From Micromonospora matsumotoense (GTDB lineage: Bacteria; Actinomycetota; Actinomycetes; Mycobacteriales; Micromonosporaceae), in contig NZ_FMCU01000025.1 of assembly GCF_900091525.1 (NCBI RefSeq), positions 1 to 64,000 of the forward strand: a stretch of DNA of 64,000 nucleotides, written 5' to 3'. Under the pieces are notes generated by a model. That model ran no database searches. It saw only the letters and a list, made by a program, of their open reading frames with translations, and had not been told where the DNA came from. The translations under genes were made by a program, and so were the position numbers. Positions 43,185 through 52,048 of the stretch are shown here, piece after piece. How positions within the stretch are numbered: position 1 is the stretch's first letter; each line of letters starts with the position of its first letter.

Positions 43185-43992
43185 CGCCGTCACCGGCCCG
43201 TTCACCCCGCGTACCCCCAGGGTGGTCGCCGCCCGCCGGCTGCACCGGCGTCGGGACCGCGACACGGCCGGCCGGTTCCTCGCCGAGGGCCCGCAGGCGG
43301 TCCGCGAGGCCCTCGACCGCACCGACACGGTGGTGGAACTCTTCGGCACCCCGACCGCCCTGGACCGGCACGCCGACCTGGCGGCCCGCGCCGCCCGCGC
43401 CGACCTGCCGGTCTCCGAGATCACCGACGAGGCCCTGGCCGCGTTGACCGAGACCGTCGCCCCGCAGGGGCTGGTCGCCGTCTGCCGGCACCTCGACGTG
43501 CCGTTGCGGACCGCCCTGGCGCGCGGACCGCGCCTGGTCGCGGTGCTCGCCGGCATCCGTGACCCGGGCAACGCCGGCACCGTGCTGCGCACCGCCGACG
43601 CGGCCGGCGCGGGCGTGGTGGTCTTCGCCGGTGACACCGTCGACCCCTACAACGGCAAGTGCGTGCGGGCCTCCGCCGGCAGCCTCTTCCACGTCGACGT
43701 GGTCCGCGCCGCCGACCCCGGCGCGGCGGTCGCCGGGCTCCGCGCCGCCGGGCTCACGATTCTCGCCACCACCGGGTACGGCGACAGCGACCTCGACGAC
43801 CTCGTCGACCACGGCCGGCTCGCCGCCCCCACCGCCTGGCTGTTCGGGGCCGAGGCGCACGGCCTGCCCGAGGAGTTGACCGCGGTCGCCGACGCCCGGG
43901 TCCGGGTGCCGCTGCACGGGCGGGCCGAGAGCCTGAACCTGGCTGCGGCTGCCGCCGTCTGCCTGTACGCTTCAGCCCGAGCACTGCGCTGA
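43153..43992 (+). CDS. SpoU/TrmH-family RNA 2'-O-methyltransferase
   Basis: 279 aa. The N-terminal L30e-like substrate-binding domain (RRLHRRRDRDTAGRFLAEGPQAVREAL) is followed by the SPOUT knot with motif 1 (AGIRDPGNAGTVLRTADAAG), motif 2 (LFGAEAHGLPEEL) and motif 3 (VRVPLHGRAESLNLAAAAAV). The target is probably 23S rRNA but cannot be named. ATG 43153 lies within the loop of a perfect hairpin; GTG 43222, still ahead of the conserved part, is a possible alternative start. The position between rplT and pheS is common in actinobacteria. Confidence 0.88.
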   Translation: MQSPAHGRRLDAVTGPFTPRTPRVVAARRLHRRRDRDTAGRFLAEGPQAVREALDRTDTVVELFGTPTALDRHADLAARAARADLPVSEITDEALAALTETVAPQGLVAVCRHLDVPLRTALARGPRLVAVLAGIRDPGNAGTVLRTADAAGAGVVVFAGDTVDPYNGKCVRASAGSLFHVDVVRAADPGAAVAGLRAAGLTILATTGYGDSDLDDLVDHGRLAAPTAWLFGAEAHGLPEELTAVADARVRVPLHGRAESLNLAAAAAVCLYASARALR

Positions 43993-44030
43993 CCCCGGTC
44001 AGGCGCACACCCAGCAGGGGAGTCGGTCAC

Positions 44031-44153
44031 GTGAGGAACGCGCCACGGCGTTCGTTTAGCCAGCCCGCCGGTGTCGGCGGGCGGCGGGCCTGACCCTTTC
44101 CCCGCGCGCAACTCCCACCGGCGGGCTGCGGCGAAGCCGCGCGTCCGTAGACT
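44031..44153 (+). promoter_or_regulatory. pheS leader with mini-ORF, alternative hairpins and a -10-like TAGACT
   Basis: A 20-codon ORF (GTG 44031, GGGGAG 8 nt upstream, TGA 44091) reads MRNAPRRSFSQPAGVGGRRA. Its second half contains segment 1 (CAGCCCGCCGGTG, 44061-44073). That can pair with CGGCGGGC just downstream (44075-44082, 8 bp) or, over 13 perfect bases, with CACCGGCGGGCTG (44116-44128). Such mutually exclusive pairing is typical of attenuation. However, the peptide has only one Phe, and TAGACT at 44148 may start a shorter mRNA. Confidence 0.4.
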
Positions 44154-44205
44154 CGCCTAGCCGCCCGGGAGGGCCGGCGCCGCCGTGAGGGAGTGCCCGT
44201 ACGCC

Positions 44206-45285
44206 ATGAGCTACCGCAACGATCCGTACGACCCGAAGCAGGTCGCCCTGCTCGACCCGGCCGCCCTGGCCGAGGCGGTGGCCACCGCCGAGCAGGCGTT
44301 CGCCGCCGCCGCCGACCCCGACGCGCTGACCGCGCTGCGCCCCGCGCACCTCGGCGACCGGTCCCCGGTGTCGCTGGCCCGCCGGGAGATCGGCGCGCTG
44401 CCGCCGGCCGCGAAATCCGACTCCGGCAAGCGGGTCAACGAGGCCCGCCGGGCGATCGACGCCGCGTACGCCGCCCGCGCCGAGGTGCTCGACCGGGAGC
44501 AGGCCGCCCGGGTGCTGGTCGAGGAGCGGGTCGACGTGACCCTGCCGTACGACCGGCGGCCCCGGGGCGCACGGCACCCGCTGTCGACCCTGATGGAGCA
44601 GATCAGCGACCTGTTCGTCGGGATGGGCTACGAGGTGGCCGAGGGCCCCGAGGTCGAGTTGGAGTGGACCAACTTCGACGCGTTGAACATCCCCGCCGAC
44701 CATCCGGCGCGCGGGTTGATGGACACCTTCCACATCGCACCACCGGCCGGCGCGGAGACCTCCGGCCTGGTGCTGCGCACCCACACCTCGCCCGTGCAGG
44801 CGCGCACCATGCTCACCCGCAAGCCCCCCATCTACGTGGTGGTGCCCGGCCGGGTCTACCGCACCGACGAGCTGGACGCCACCCATGCGCCCGTCTTCCA
44901 CCAGGTCGAGGGCCTGGTGGTGGACCGGGGCATCACGATGGCGCACCTGCGCGGCACTCTGGACCACTTCGCGCGGGCCATGTTCGGCGCGGGGGCGAAG
45001 ACCCGCTGGCGGCCGCACTACTTCCCGTTCACCGAGCCGTCGGGGGAGTTCGACGTGTGGTTCCCCGAGCACCGCGACGGCCCGCGCTGGGTCGAGTGGG
45101 GCGGCTGCGGCATGGTCAACCCGAGGGTGCTGCGGGCCTGCGGCATCGATCCGGAGGTCTACTCCGGGTTCGCGTTCGGCATGGGCATCGACCGGACGGT
45201 GATGTTCCGGCACGGGGTCAGCGACATGCGGGACATGGCCGAGGGCGACGTGCGGTTCACCCGCGCGTTCGGGGCCGGGGCGTAG
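44206..45285 (+). CDS. pheS: Phenylalanyl-tRNA synthetase alpha subunit
   Basis: Catalytic subunit charging tRNA-Phe. 359 aa. The N-terminal coiled coil (about residues 15-100) is followed by the class II core: RGARHPLSTLMEQI, HTSPVQART (motif 2 region), HQVEGLVVD, FPFTEPSGEFDVWF, and motif 3 in AFGMGIDRTVMFRHGVSDMRD. ATG 44206 was chosen over the in-frame GTG 44185 because GAGGGAG lies between them. Confidence 0.96.
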   Translation: MSYRNDPYDPKQVALLDPAALAEAVATAEQAFAAAADPDALTALRPAHLGDRSPVSLARREIGALPPAAKSDSGKRVNEARRAIDAAYAARAEVLDREQAARVLVEERVDVTLPYDRRPRGARHPLSTLMEQISDLFVGMGYEVAEGPEVELEWTNFDALNIPADHPARGLMDTFHIAPPAGAETSGLVLRTHTSPVQARTMLTRKPPIYVVVPGRVYRTDELDATHAPVFHQVEGLVVDRGITMAHLRGTLDHFARAMFGAGAKTRWRPHYFPFTEPSGEFDVWFPEHRDGPRWVEWGGCGMVNPRVLRACGIDPEVYSGFAFGMGIDRTVMFRHGVSDMRDMAEGDVRFTRAFGAGA

Positions 45286-45325
45286 GGCGATGCGGGTACG
45301 AGTCACGGAGACGGTGGTCTGAGTC

Positions 45326-47872
45326 ATGCGAGTTTCTGTCAGTTGGCTGCGGGAGTACGTCGATCTCCCCGTCGACCTGCCCACCGAGGATCTGGAACAG
45401 GCCCTGGTGGACCTCGGCATCGAGGTCGAGTCCGTGGTGGACCTGCGCCGGACGGTCACCGGTCCGCTGGTCGTCGGTGAGGTCCGCGAGATCGAGGAGC
45501 TGACCGGTTTCAAGAAGCCGATCCGGCACTGCCTGGTCGACGTCGGCGCCGCCAACGGCACCGGCGAGCCGCAGGAGATCGTCTGCGGGGCGCGCAACTT
45601 CGCCCCCGGCGACCGGGTGGTGGTGATCCTGCCCGGCGGGGTGCTGCCCGGGAACTTCGCCATCGGCGCGCGCAAGACGTACGGGCGCACCTCGGCCGGC
45701 ATGATCTGCTCCGCGCAGGAGCTGGGCCTGGGTGACGACCACTCCGGCATCATCGTGCTGCCGCCGGACACCGCCGCCCGACCCGGCGACGACGCCCGGC
45801 CGGTGGTGGGCCTCGACGACGTCGTGGTCGAGCTGGAGATCACCCCCGACCGGGGGTACGCGCTGAGCGTGCGCGGCATCGCCCGGGAGTTGGCGTACGC
45901 CCTGGGGTTGTCCTTCCGCGACCCGGGTCGGCAGCCCGCGTCGGCCGGGACGGCCGAGCCGGCGTACCCGGTGCAGCTGCGCGACACCGTCGGCTGCGAC
46001 CGGTTCACCGCCCGGATGGTCCGGGGCGTCGACCCGACGGCGGCCACGCCCGGCTGGATGCGGCAGCGGCTGACCGTGGCCGGCATCCGCAGCATCTCGC
46101 TGGCGGTCGACATCACCAACTACGTGATGCTCGAACTGGGCCAGCCGATGCACGCCTTCGACGCCGACCGGATCACCGGCCCGCTGGTGGTGCGCCGGGC
46201 CGAGGCGGGCGAGAAGGTGACCACCCTGGACGGTGTGGTCCGCGCGCTCACCGCCGAGGACATGGTGATCTGCGACGACACCGGCCCGATCTCGCTGGCC
46301 GCGGTGATGGGCGGCGAGACCAGCGAGGTGGTCGGCGGCACCACCAATGTGCTGTTGGAGGCCGCCCACTGGGACCCGGTGATGGTGGGCCGCACCGCCC
46401 GCCGGCACAAGCTGTTCAGCGAGGCGGCCAAGCGGTGGGAGCGGGGGGTCGATCCGGCCCTGCCGCTGGTGGCCCTCCAGCGTGCCGTCGAGCTGCTCAC
46501 CGCGCACGGCGGTGGCGAGACCGGCGCGGAGGTCCTCGACCTCGACCACGTCCGGCCGATGCGTCCGGTCGTCCTCCCGGCCGACCTGCCGTCGCGTCGG
46601 GTCGGGGTGGCCTACTCCCCGCAGCGGGTGGTCGACCTGCTGGAGCAGGTGGGCTGCACGGTGATCCGGGGCAGCGACCAGCTGGGTGCGGACCCGGGGA
46701 CGGTCGGGACGGCCGCCGGTGTCGGCGACGTGCTCACCGTCACCCCGCCGACCTGGCGACCCGACCTCACCGACCCGGCCGACCTGGTCGAGGAGGTGGT
46801 CCGCCTCGACGGGTACGACCGGGTGCCGTCGGTGCTGCCCACCGCGCCGCCCGGCCGGGGTCTGACCTGGCAGCAGCGCCGCCGCCGGGCGGTGGCCCGC
46901 TCGCTGGCCGAACGTGGGTACGTCGAGGTGCTGGCCCTGCCGTTCGTCGCCCCGGAGCTGGCCGACCAGCTCGGGCTGCCCGCCGACGACCCGCGTCGGC
47001 CGGCGGTGCGGTTGGCCAACCCGCTGTCGGAGGAGGAGCCGCTGCTGCGCACCACGCTGCTCGGCCCGCTGCTCGGCATCCTCAAGCGCAACCTGGGCCG
47101 GGGCCACCGTGACCTCGCGCTCTATGAGATCGGCACGGTGTTCCACCCACGTCCCGGCGCGGGCGCGCCGCCGGTCATGGGGGTGGACCGACGTCCCACC
47201 GACGCCGAGTTCGCCGCCGCCGACGCGGTGGTGCCGGCCCAGCCCCGGCACGTCGCGGTGGTGCTCACCGGTGACGTGGAGCCGGCCGGCTGGTGGGGCG
47301 CGGGCCGGGCCGCCGGTTGGGCCGACGCCGTGGAGGCCGGCCGGGCGGTGCTCGCCGCCGCCGACCTGCCGGCCGACCGGATCGAGGTACGGGCCGCCGA
47401 ACACGCCCCCTGGCACCCCGGTCGCTGTGCCGCGCTGGTGGTCGACGGGGTGGTGGTCGGCCACGCCGGTGAGCTGCACCCGACGGTGCTGGCGGCGCTG
47501 GAGCTGCCCCGCCGCACCAGCGCCATGGAGTTGGACCTGGACGCCCTGCCGGCCGCGCCGGTGGTGTCCGCGCCGGCCGTGTCCGGGTTCCCCCCGGCGT
47601 TGATCGACGTGGCGTTGGTGCTGGACGAGTCGGTGCCGGCGGCCGATGTCCGGGCCGCGCTGGTCGAGGGGGCCGGTGCGCTGTTGGAGCACGTCCGCCT
47701 CTTCGACGTGTACGCCTCGGAGGCGCTCGGCGCGGGTCGCCGGTCGCTGGCGTACAAGCTCACCTTCCGGGCCCCGGACCGGACCCTGACGGTGGAGGAG
47801 GCGGTGGCCGCCCGGGACGCCGCCGTCGCCGTGGCCGCCCAGCGGTTCGGGGCGACGCTGCGCGGCGCGTAG
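45326..47872 (+). CDS. pheT: Phenylalanyl-tRNA synthetase beta subunit
   Basis: 848 aa. Domain order: N-terminal with embedded EMAP/OB tRNA-binding domain (about 40-160), B3/B4 editing domain (EVVGGTTNVLLEAAHWDP), B5 domain, catalytic-like core, and C-terminal ferredoxin-fold anticodon-binding domain (FPPALIDVALVLDESVPAADV onward). The editing domain clears mischarged Tyr. It lies 40 nt after pheS, and a strong hairpin follows. Confidence 0.96.
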   Translation: MRVSVSWLREYVDLPVDLPTEDLEQALVDLGIEVESVVDLRRTVTGPLVVGEVREIEELTGFKKPIRHCLVDVGAANGTGEPQEIVCGARNFAPGDRVVVILPGGVLPGNFAIGARKTYGRTSAGMICSAQELGLGDDHSGIIVLPPDTAARPGDDARPVVGLDDVVVELEITPDRGYALSVRGIARELAYALGLSFRDPGRQPASAGTAEPAYPVQLRDTVGCDRFTARMVRGVDPTAATPGWMRQRLTVAGIRSISLAVDITNYVMLELGQPMHAFDADRITGPLVVRRAEAGEKVTTLDGVVRALTAEDMVICDDTGPISLAAVMGGETSEVVGGTTNVLLEAAHWDPVMVGRTARRHKLFSEAAKRWERGVDPALPLVALQRAVELLTAHGGGETGAEVLDLDHVRPMRPVVLPADLPSRRVGVAYSPQRVVDLLEQVGCTVIRGSDQLGADPGTVGTAAGVGDVLTVTPPTWRPDLTDPADLVEEVVRLDGYDRVPSVLPTAPPGRGLTWQQRRRRAVARSLAERGYVEVLALPFVAPELADQLGLPADDPRRPAVRLANPLSEEEPLLRTTLLGPLLGILKRNLGRGHRDLALYEIGTVFHPRPGAGAPPVMGVDRRPTDAEFAAADAVVPAQPRHVAVVLTGDVEPAGWWGAGRAAGWADAVEAGRAVLAAADLPADRIEVRAAEHAPWHPGRCAALVVDGVVVGHAGELHPTVLAALELPRRTSAMELDLDALPAAPVVSAPAVSGFPPALIDVALVLDESVPAADVRAALVEGAGALLEHVRLFDVYASEALGAGRRSLAYKLTFRAPDRTLTVEEAVAARDAAVAVAAQRFGATLRGA

Positions 47873-47887
47873 CCGTACCGGCCCGTC

Positions 47888-47922
47888 GACGGCCCCGACC
47901 CGGTCACCGGGTCGGGGCCGTC
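47888..47922. terminator. Terminator between pheT and the Crp-like gene
   Basis: A 16-bp perfect stem (GACGGCCCCGACCCGG / CCGGGTCGGGGCCGTC) with a 3-nt loop between converging genes. Its right arm reaches the 3' end of the crp-like gene. Confidence 0.85.
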
Positions 47923-48637
47923 ACGCGTCGTCCGCGATCTGCCCGCACCGGTGCAGGGTGGCCAGGTCCCGCACCGTGATCCGCCGGTAGTCGGTCTCCA
48001 CCAGCCCTTCGGTGCGCAGTTCCCGCAGCGCCTTCTGGATCGAGGTCTCGGCCGCCCCGCAGATGGTGGCGAGTTCCGGCTGGGTGAGCCGGACGTCGAT
48101 GACCACCGCGTCGCGCTCCTGCCGGCCGTGGGAGCGGCACAGATCCGCCACCACCCGGGCCACCCGGATCTTCACCGGGTACGAGGAGAAGTCGATCCGT
48201 CGGCGGTTGGACCAGCGCAGCCGGTCGGAGACCATGGCGGCCAGTTCGAGGGCGGCGTTCGGGTGGTCCCGCAGGAAGGTCTTGAACTGCTCGGGCTGGA
48301 TGACGCTGTAGGTGGTCGGGCCGCAGGTGGTCACCGTCGCCGACCGGGGTCGGTCGTTGAGCGCCGACATCTCGCCCACCAGGTCACCGCCGACCCGCAA
48401 CGCCAACAGGGCGGTCCGTCCGTCGGGCAGGGACGCGGTGACCTTCGTCAGACCGTCCTCCAGCAGCACCAGGTGGGCCTCCCGGTGACCCTCGTGGATG
48501 AGGATCTGCCCGGCCTGCACCTGCCGCCGGACCCCGGACGCCAGCAACGCGGCCCGTACGGGATCGTCGAGCCGTTGCAGAAAGGTCCCGTACGGCCAGT
48601 CGCCGTCGGACCGGACGTGTGGTTGCCGCATCAGCAT
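47921..48637 (-). CDS. Crp/Fnr-family transcription regulator
   Basis: 238 aa from ATG 48637, which has GAGGAGG with 6-nt spacing. The cyclic-nucleotide-binding fold covers about residues 20-130 (LASGVRRQVQAGQILIHEGHREAHLVLLEDG; VGGDLVGEMSALNDRPRSATVTT). In the phosphate-binding cassette position, GEMSALNDRPRSATV is close to cNMP-binding Crp. The winged helix is at about 170-225 (LTQPELATICGAAETSIQKALRELRTEGLVE). The frame is open further upstream to an ATG at 48799, which would add a hydrophobic segment. It is divergent from the cyclase-like gene, which suggests but does not prove a shared pathway. Confidence 0.85.
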   Translation of the reverse strand: MLMRQPHVRSDGDWPYGTFLQRLDDPVRAALLASGVRRQVQAGQILIHEGHREAHLVLLEDGLTKVTASLPDGRTALLALRVGGDLVGEMSALNDRPRSATVTTCGPTTYSVIQPEQFKTFLRDHPNAALELAAMVSDRLRWSNRRRIDFSSYPVKIRVARVVADLCRSHGRQERDAVVIDVRLTQPELATICGAAETSIQKALRELRTEGLVETDYRRITVRDLATLHRCGQIADDA

Positions 48638-48971
48638 CAGCACCCTCCTCAGCGGATGAGAGGTGTCGAAGCGTATCCGTGTCGACACGCGTCGCACCGC
48701 CCCGCTGCGGACCGCGAGGGTCTCGACGACCACCAGGGTGAGGATCGCGGCGGGGGACAGCCCGAGCGCCAGGAGCAGTTCGGTCAGGTTCGTCCACATG
48801 CTCCCAGCAGACCCGGCGTCGTCTAGCACGACATCTGTCCATGGTGGGATGACCGGATGCCGACAGTCCCGGCGATGCCGTACTTCTGAGGGGTCTGCGA
48901 CCGCCGGGGCGGTTTCGATGTGCGCGGTGGTGCCCGCTCGCCGAGCGGGCTGGCGACGAAGGGTCTGCCCG
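48638..48971. other. Divergent intergenic region of the accessory island
   Basis: No independent gene. On the minus strand it stays in frame with the Crp-like gene and would encode MWTNLTELLLALGLSPAAILTLVV-like hydrophobic residues from ATG 48799, whose Shine-Dalgarno is poorly spaced. No clear TGTGA-N6-TCACA Crp site was found. The plus-strand gene has GAAGGG 8 nt before its ATG. Confidence 0.4.
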
Positions 48972-49769
48972 ATGCGACATCCCGAACGACGGCTGCTGAT
49001 CTCCGTGGACATGGAGCGGTACAGCCGGCGCAGCAACCTTCAGCAGTACGAGGCACAGCAGAACTTCCACACCCTGCTGCGCGCGGCGGCGGCCGACGTG
49101 GGCCTGGACCGGGTCGCCTGGAGCACCCAGCAGGCCGGCGACGGTGAGTTGGCGATCCTGCCCCGTGACGTGTCGGAGTCGCGGGTCATCGGCCGGTTCG
49201 TGCCGGAGCTGAACCGGCAGCTACGCGCGTTCAACAGCAGCCGGACCGCAGCGGGACAGGTCCGGTTGCGGGTGGCCGTGCACCAGGGATTGGTGCACCT
49301 GGACGGGGCGAACGGCTTCCCCGGCCATGCCGTCGTGCACGTCTGCCGGCTCTGCGACGCCGCGCCGGTGCGACAGGCGTTGGCCGCTTTTCCCGAGGCG
49401 GGTGTCGCGCTGGTCGTCTCGACGGAGATGTACCGCGACGTGGTCCGCGAGTATCCGGAGGAACTGCGACCGGAACGGTTCCGCCGGATCGAGGTCGAGC
49501 ATCCGGAGAAGGAGTTCCGGGAGCCGGCCTGGCTCTGCGTGATCGACGAGGACATGTCGTCCTGGTCACCACCGGACCAGACCTCGGCTCCCACCGGCGG
49601 GCCGCCGCCTGCCGAGCCGGACACCGGGGGCCGGGCCGGCGCGGCCGGGACGGGCATCCGGACCGGCGACATCCGGGTCCAGGGGCAGAACGCGATCGGG
49701 CCGCACGCGACCGCCATCGGCTCGGTCGGGCGCGATGCCGTGTTCGGCGGCGAAGGCAGCAGCCGGTGA
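48972..49769 (+). CDS. Nucleotide cyclase-like protein with a GQNA-motif tail
   Basis: 265 aa. Residues about 1-175 look like a class III nucleotide cyclase-type domain: RRLLISVDMERYSRR has the first metal Asp (D13) and QQAGDGELAILP the second (D57), then VRLRVAVHQGLVHLDGANGFPGHAVVHVCRLCDA. In the last segment the transition-state Asn expected before the Arg seems lost. After a Pro/Gly linker, residues 233-252 carry DIRVQGQNAIGPHATAIGSV, a motif repeated in the next protein. The stop overlaps the next GTG (GTGA). Enzyme activity and product are unknown. Confidence 0.7.
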   Translation: MRHPERRLLISVDMERYSRRSNLQQYEAQQNFHTLLRAAAADVGLDRVAWSTQQAGDGELAILPRDVSESRVIGRFVPELNRQLRAFNSSRTAAGQVRLRVAVHQGLVHLDGANGFPGHAVVHVCRLCDAAPVRQALAAFPEAGVALVVSTEMYRDVVREYPEELRPERFRRIEVEHPEKEFREPAWLCVIDEDMSSWSPPDQTSAPTGGPPPAEPDTGGRAGAAGTGIRTGDIRVQGQNAIGPHATAIGSVGRDAVFGGEGSSR

Positions 49770-52048
49770 GTGGGTCGTCGGGGGTGTGGGAGCCGCCGGA
49801 GCCGGACGGCGTCGGAGGGTCACGACCACCGGCCGACGCCACGGCGGACCTCCCCCGCGACGACGAGCGGCGGTCGGCCGAGACGGTGGCCGAATGGTCC
49901 GCGGCGACCGACGTACCCCCGCAGGGACCCTCTCCCGATGATGATCCGGTGGACGAGCCGGAGGAGACGCCGGACCCGGCGGACGTCCTCGCCCGCCTCA
50001 CCGCACTGCTCGGCGTGCCGTCGAGCATCGGGGTCGGTGACGTGCGGGTCCGGGGTCAGAACGCGACCGGCCCGGGGGCGACGGCGATCGGCACCGTGAA
50101 CATCACCACGGCGACCGTGGGGACGGGCGGCCGGACCTGGTCCGAGACGCTCAGCGGCACCTGGGTCCGGCAACTGGCGGACGGTTATGCGCCCGCGCCC
50201 AGCGACCAGCGGCTCGACCGGCAGCTCAAGGTGCGCCACCTGGTCTGCCTGACCGGCGCCGACGGTACGGGTCGGCACACCGCCGCCTGCCTGGCCTCGG
50301 CCCGCCGCCACGGCTACGACCGGGTCGGCGTGCTCGACACGGAGCACCTGTCGGACCTGCTGCGTGCCGACCCGCCCGTGCGGCGCGGCCACGGTTACAC
50401 GTTGGCGCTCGGCGACGAGGCGGTCCGGGACCTGGACGGTATGACCCTGGTGGGTCTCGCGGCGAGGATGGAGAGCACCGGGAGCACCCTGGTGCTGGTC
50501 GGTGACTTCGATCGCCGGGATCAGGAGTTCGCCGGGCACCTGGTGCCGCACCGCCCCGCGGCGGCGGTGGAGGTGCTCCGGGCACAGCTGCGCCGGCTGT
50601 TGCGTGGGCAGTGCGTCGGATGGTGCGCCGACGGCTGCACCGGTGACTGCCTGGACGTGTACGTCGAGGAGGAGTGCGTCTCACATCCGCTTCTCGCGGC
50701 CCACCTGGCCGCCGGCCCGCGCGCCGGTGAGGTGGTCCGGCTGGCGGAGCTGATCGCCCAGGCGCCCCCGCGTGGCGTGGACCTCACCGAGCGGTTGGAG
50801 CGGATGCTGCCCCGGCAGTTGCGGGACCGGGCCCGGCGGGTGCTCTCCGGCGAGGACGACGGTGTCGACGGGTCGTCCCGGTGGGACGTCGACCAGCGCC
50901 GGGCGTTCCGACTGTCGTGCGCGGTGCTGGCCGGGCAGTCCGTGGTCGAGGTCCAGGCGGCGGCCGGACGGCTGGTGGTGGGGCCGACGCCGGGCACGGA
51001 CGGCGCGGCCACGGTGCCGGTGGGGTTCCTGGGCGGGGTGGTCGACCTGCTGCTCGGCCAGGTGTTGCGGCAGGCCGTCGTCCTGGTCGACGACGACCGG
51101 CTCGGCGGCGGGCGGCGCATCGAGTTCTCGCCCGGCAACGACCAGCTGCGGACGAGCCTGTTGGAGGTCGCCTGGTCGGACTGGTGGCTGCCGGAGCAAC
51201 TCCTCGGCTGGCTCGCCGAGCTGGTGCGGACGGGCAGGCCAGGTGTCCGGGAGGCCGCCGCGGGTGCGGTCGGGTGGTCGGCCCGGCACGGGGTGGGTGT
51301 CGCGCTGGAGACCGTGGACCAGTTGGCCCGGGAGCGTCGCGCCGGTGTCCGGCAGGCCGCCGCCATCGCCCTGGTGGCCATGGCCATGCAACCGGAGCTA
51401 CGGCAACGCGTGCGTACGGAGTTGGACCGGTGGGCGTCTGCGGGGCCGGCCCACCTGCGGGACACGGTGGCCCGCGCCTATGCGCTGGGGCTCGCCCGGC
51501 TCTGGCCCGACACCGCCCTGCTGCATCTGCGCCAGATCGCCCAGGCGCGCATGCAGCGGTGGCACCACTCGGTGGTGCGTGGCCTGGTCGAGGTGCACAC
51601 TGCCGGTCACCAGGCGACCGTGCTGCCGGCCCTCGCCCAGTGGACCCGGTCGGAGGAGCCGGAGGTGTGGTTGCACGCCGGACGGGCCTTGCGACTACTC
51701 GCCGACCGGTGGGCGCCGGCCCCTCGGGAACACTGGCCGGAACTGCTCGACCTGGTGCGGGTCGGCACCGTGTCGGTGACCGACCTGGCCAGTTGCTGGG
51801 TGAACGCGCTCAGCCTGCCCACGACCGCCTACCGCTCGTGGCGCACGCTCGGCTTCTGGCTCAACCGGGCCGACGGCCACCCCGAGGTCGCCGCCCACTG
51901 TCTGGAGTTGCTCGGTCTGGTGGTGGCGGGCCGGGCACCCCTGCGGCATCGACTGGACCACCAGCTGTGCCACGTCTGGGGACCCCTGATGCCCCGCAAC
52001 ACCCTGCTTGCCGACGTACGCCGACTCACCCTCGAGGACCGCCGATGA
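49766..52048 (+). CDS. Degenerate P-loop NTPase-like protein with helical repeats
   Basis: 760 aa. Residues 1-85 are acidic and disordered. Residues 92-109, DVRVRGQNATGPGATAIG, match the tail motif of the preceding protein. Next is a P-loop-like segment CLTGADGTGRHTAACLA (Walker Lys replaced by Arg170) and a Walker B-like STLVLVGDFD. A cysteine cluster C283, C287, C291, C295 and C304 (spacing mostly x3) may bind a metal. From about residue 430, amphipathic helix pairs (PGVREAAAGAVGWSARHGV, AGVRQAAAIALVAMAM) look like HEAT/ARM repeats. This resembles an inactivated STAND-type regulator. ATGA links it to the third gene. Confidence 0.55.
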   Translation: MSGSSGVWEPPEPDGVGGSRPPADATADLPRDDERRSAETVAEWSAATDVPPQGPSPDDDPVDEPEETPDPADVLARLTALLGVPSSIGVGDVRVRGQNATGPGATAIGTVNITTATVGTGGRTWSETLSGTWVRQLADGYAPAPSDQRLDRQLKVRHLVCLTGADGTGRHTAACLASARRHGYDRVGVLDTEHLSDLLRADPPVRRGHGYTLALGDEAVRDLDGMTLVGLAARMESTGSTLVLVGDFDRRDQEFAGHLVPHRPAAAVEVLRAQLRRLLRGQCVGWCADGCTGDCLDVYVEEECVSHPLLAAHLAAGPRAGEVVRLAELIAQAPPRGVDLTERLERMLPRQLRDRARRVLSGEDDGVDGSSRWDVDQRRAFRLSCAVLAGQSVVEVQAAAGRLVVGPTPGTDGAATVPVGFLGGVVDLLLGQVLRQAVVLVDDDRLGGGRRIEFSPGNDQLRTSLLEVAWSDWWLPEQLLGWLAELVRTGRPGVREAAAGAVGWSARHGVGVALETVDQLARERRAGVRQAAAIALVAMAMQPELRQRVRTELDRWASAGPAHLRDTVARAYALGLARLWPDTALLHLRQIAQARMQRWHHSVVRGLVEVHTAGHQATVLPALAQWTRSEEPEVWLHAGRALRLLADRWAPAPREHWPELLDLVRVGTVSVTDLASCWVNALSLPTTAYRSWRTLGFWLNRADGHPEVAAHCLELLGLVVAGRAPLRHRLDHQLCHVWGPLMPRNTLLADVRRLTLEDRR

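Noticed and set aside
43993..44205. T-box riboswitch or classical Phe-rich leader peptide before pheS
   Set aside because: No T-box sequence (TGGNACC) was seen, and the mini-ORF has one Phe codon only. The alternative pairing alone is reported as a finding.
48638..48971. Crp operator in the divergent region
   Set aside because: No TGTGA-N6-TCACA-like palindrome found by eye.
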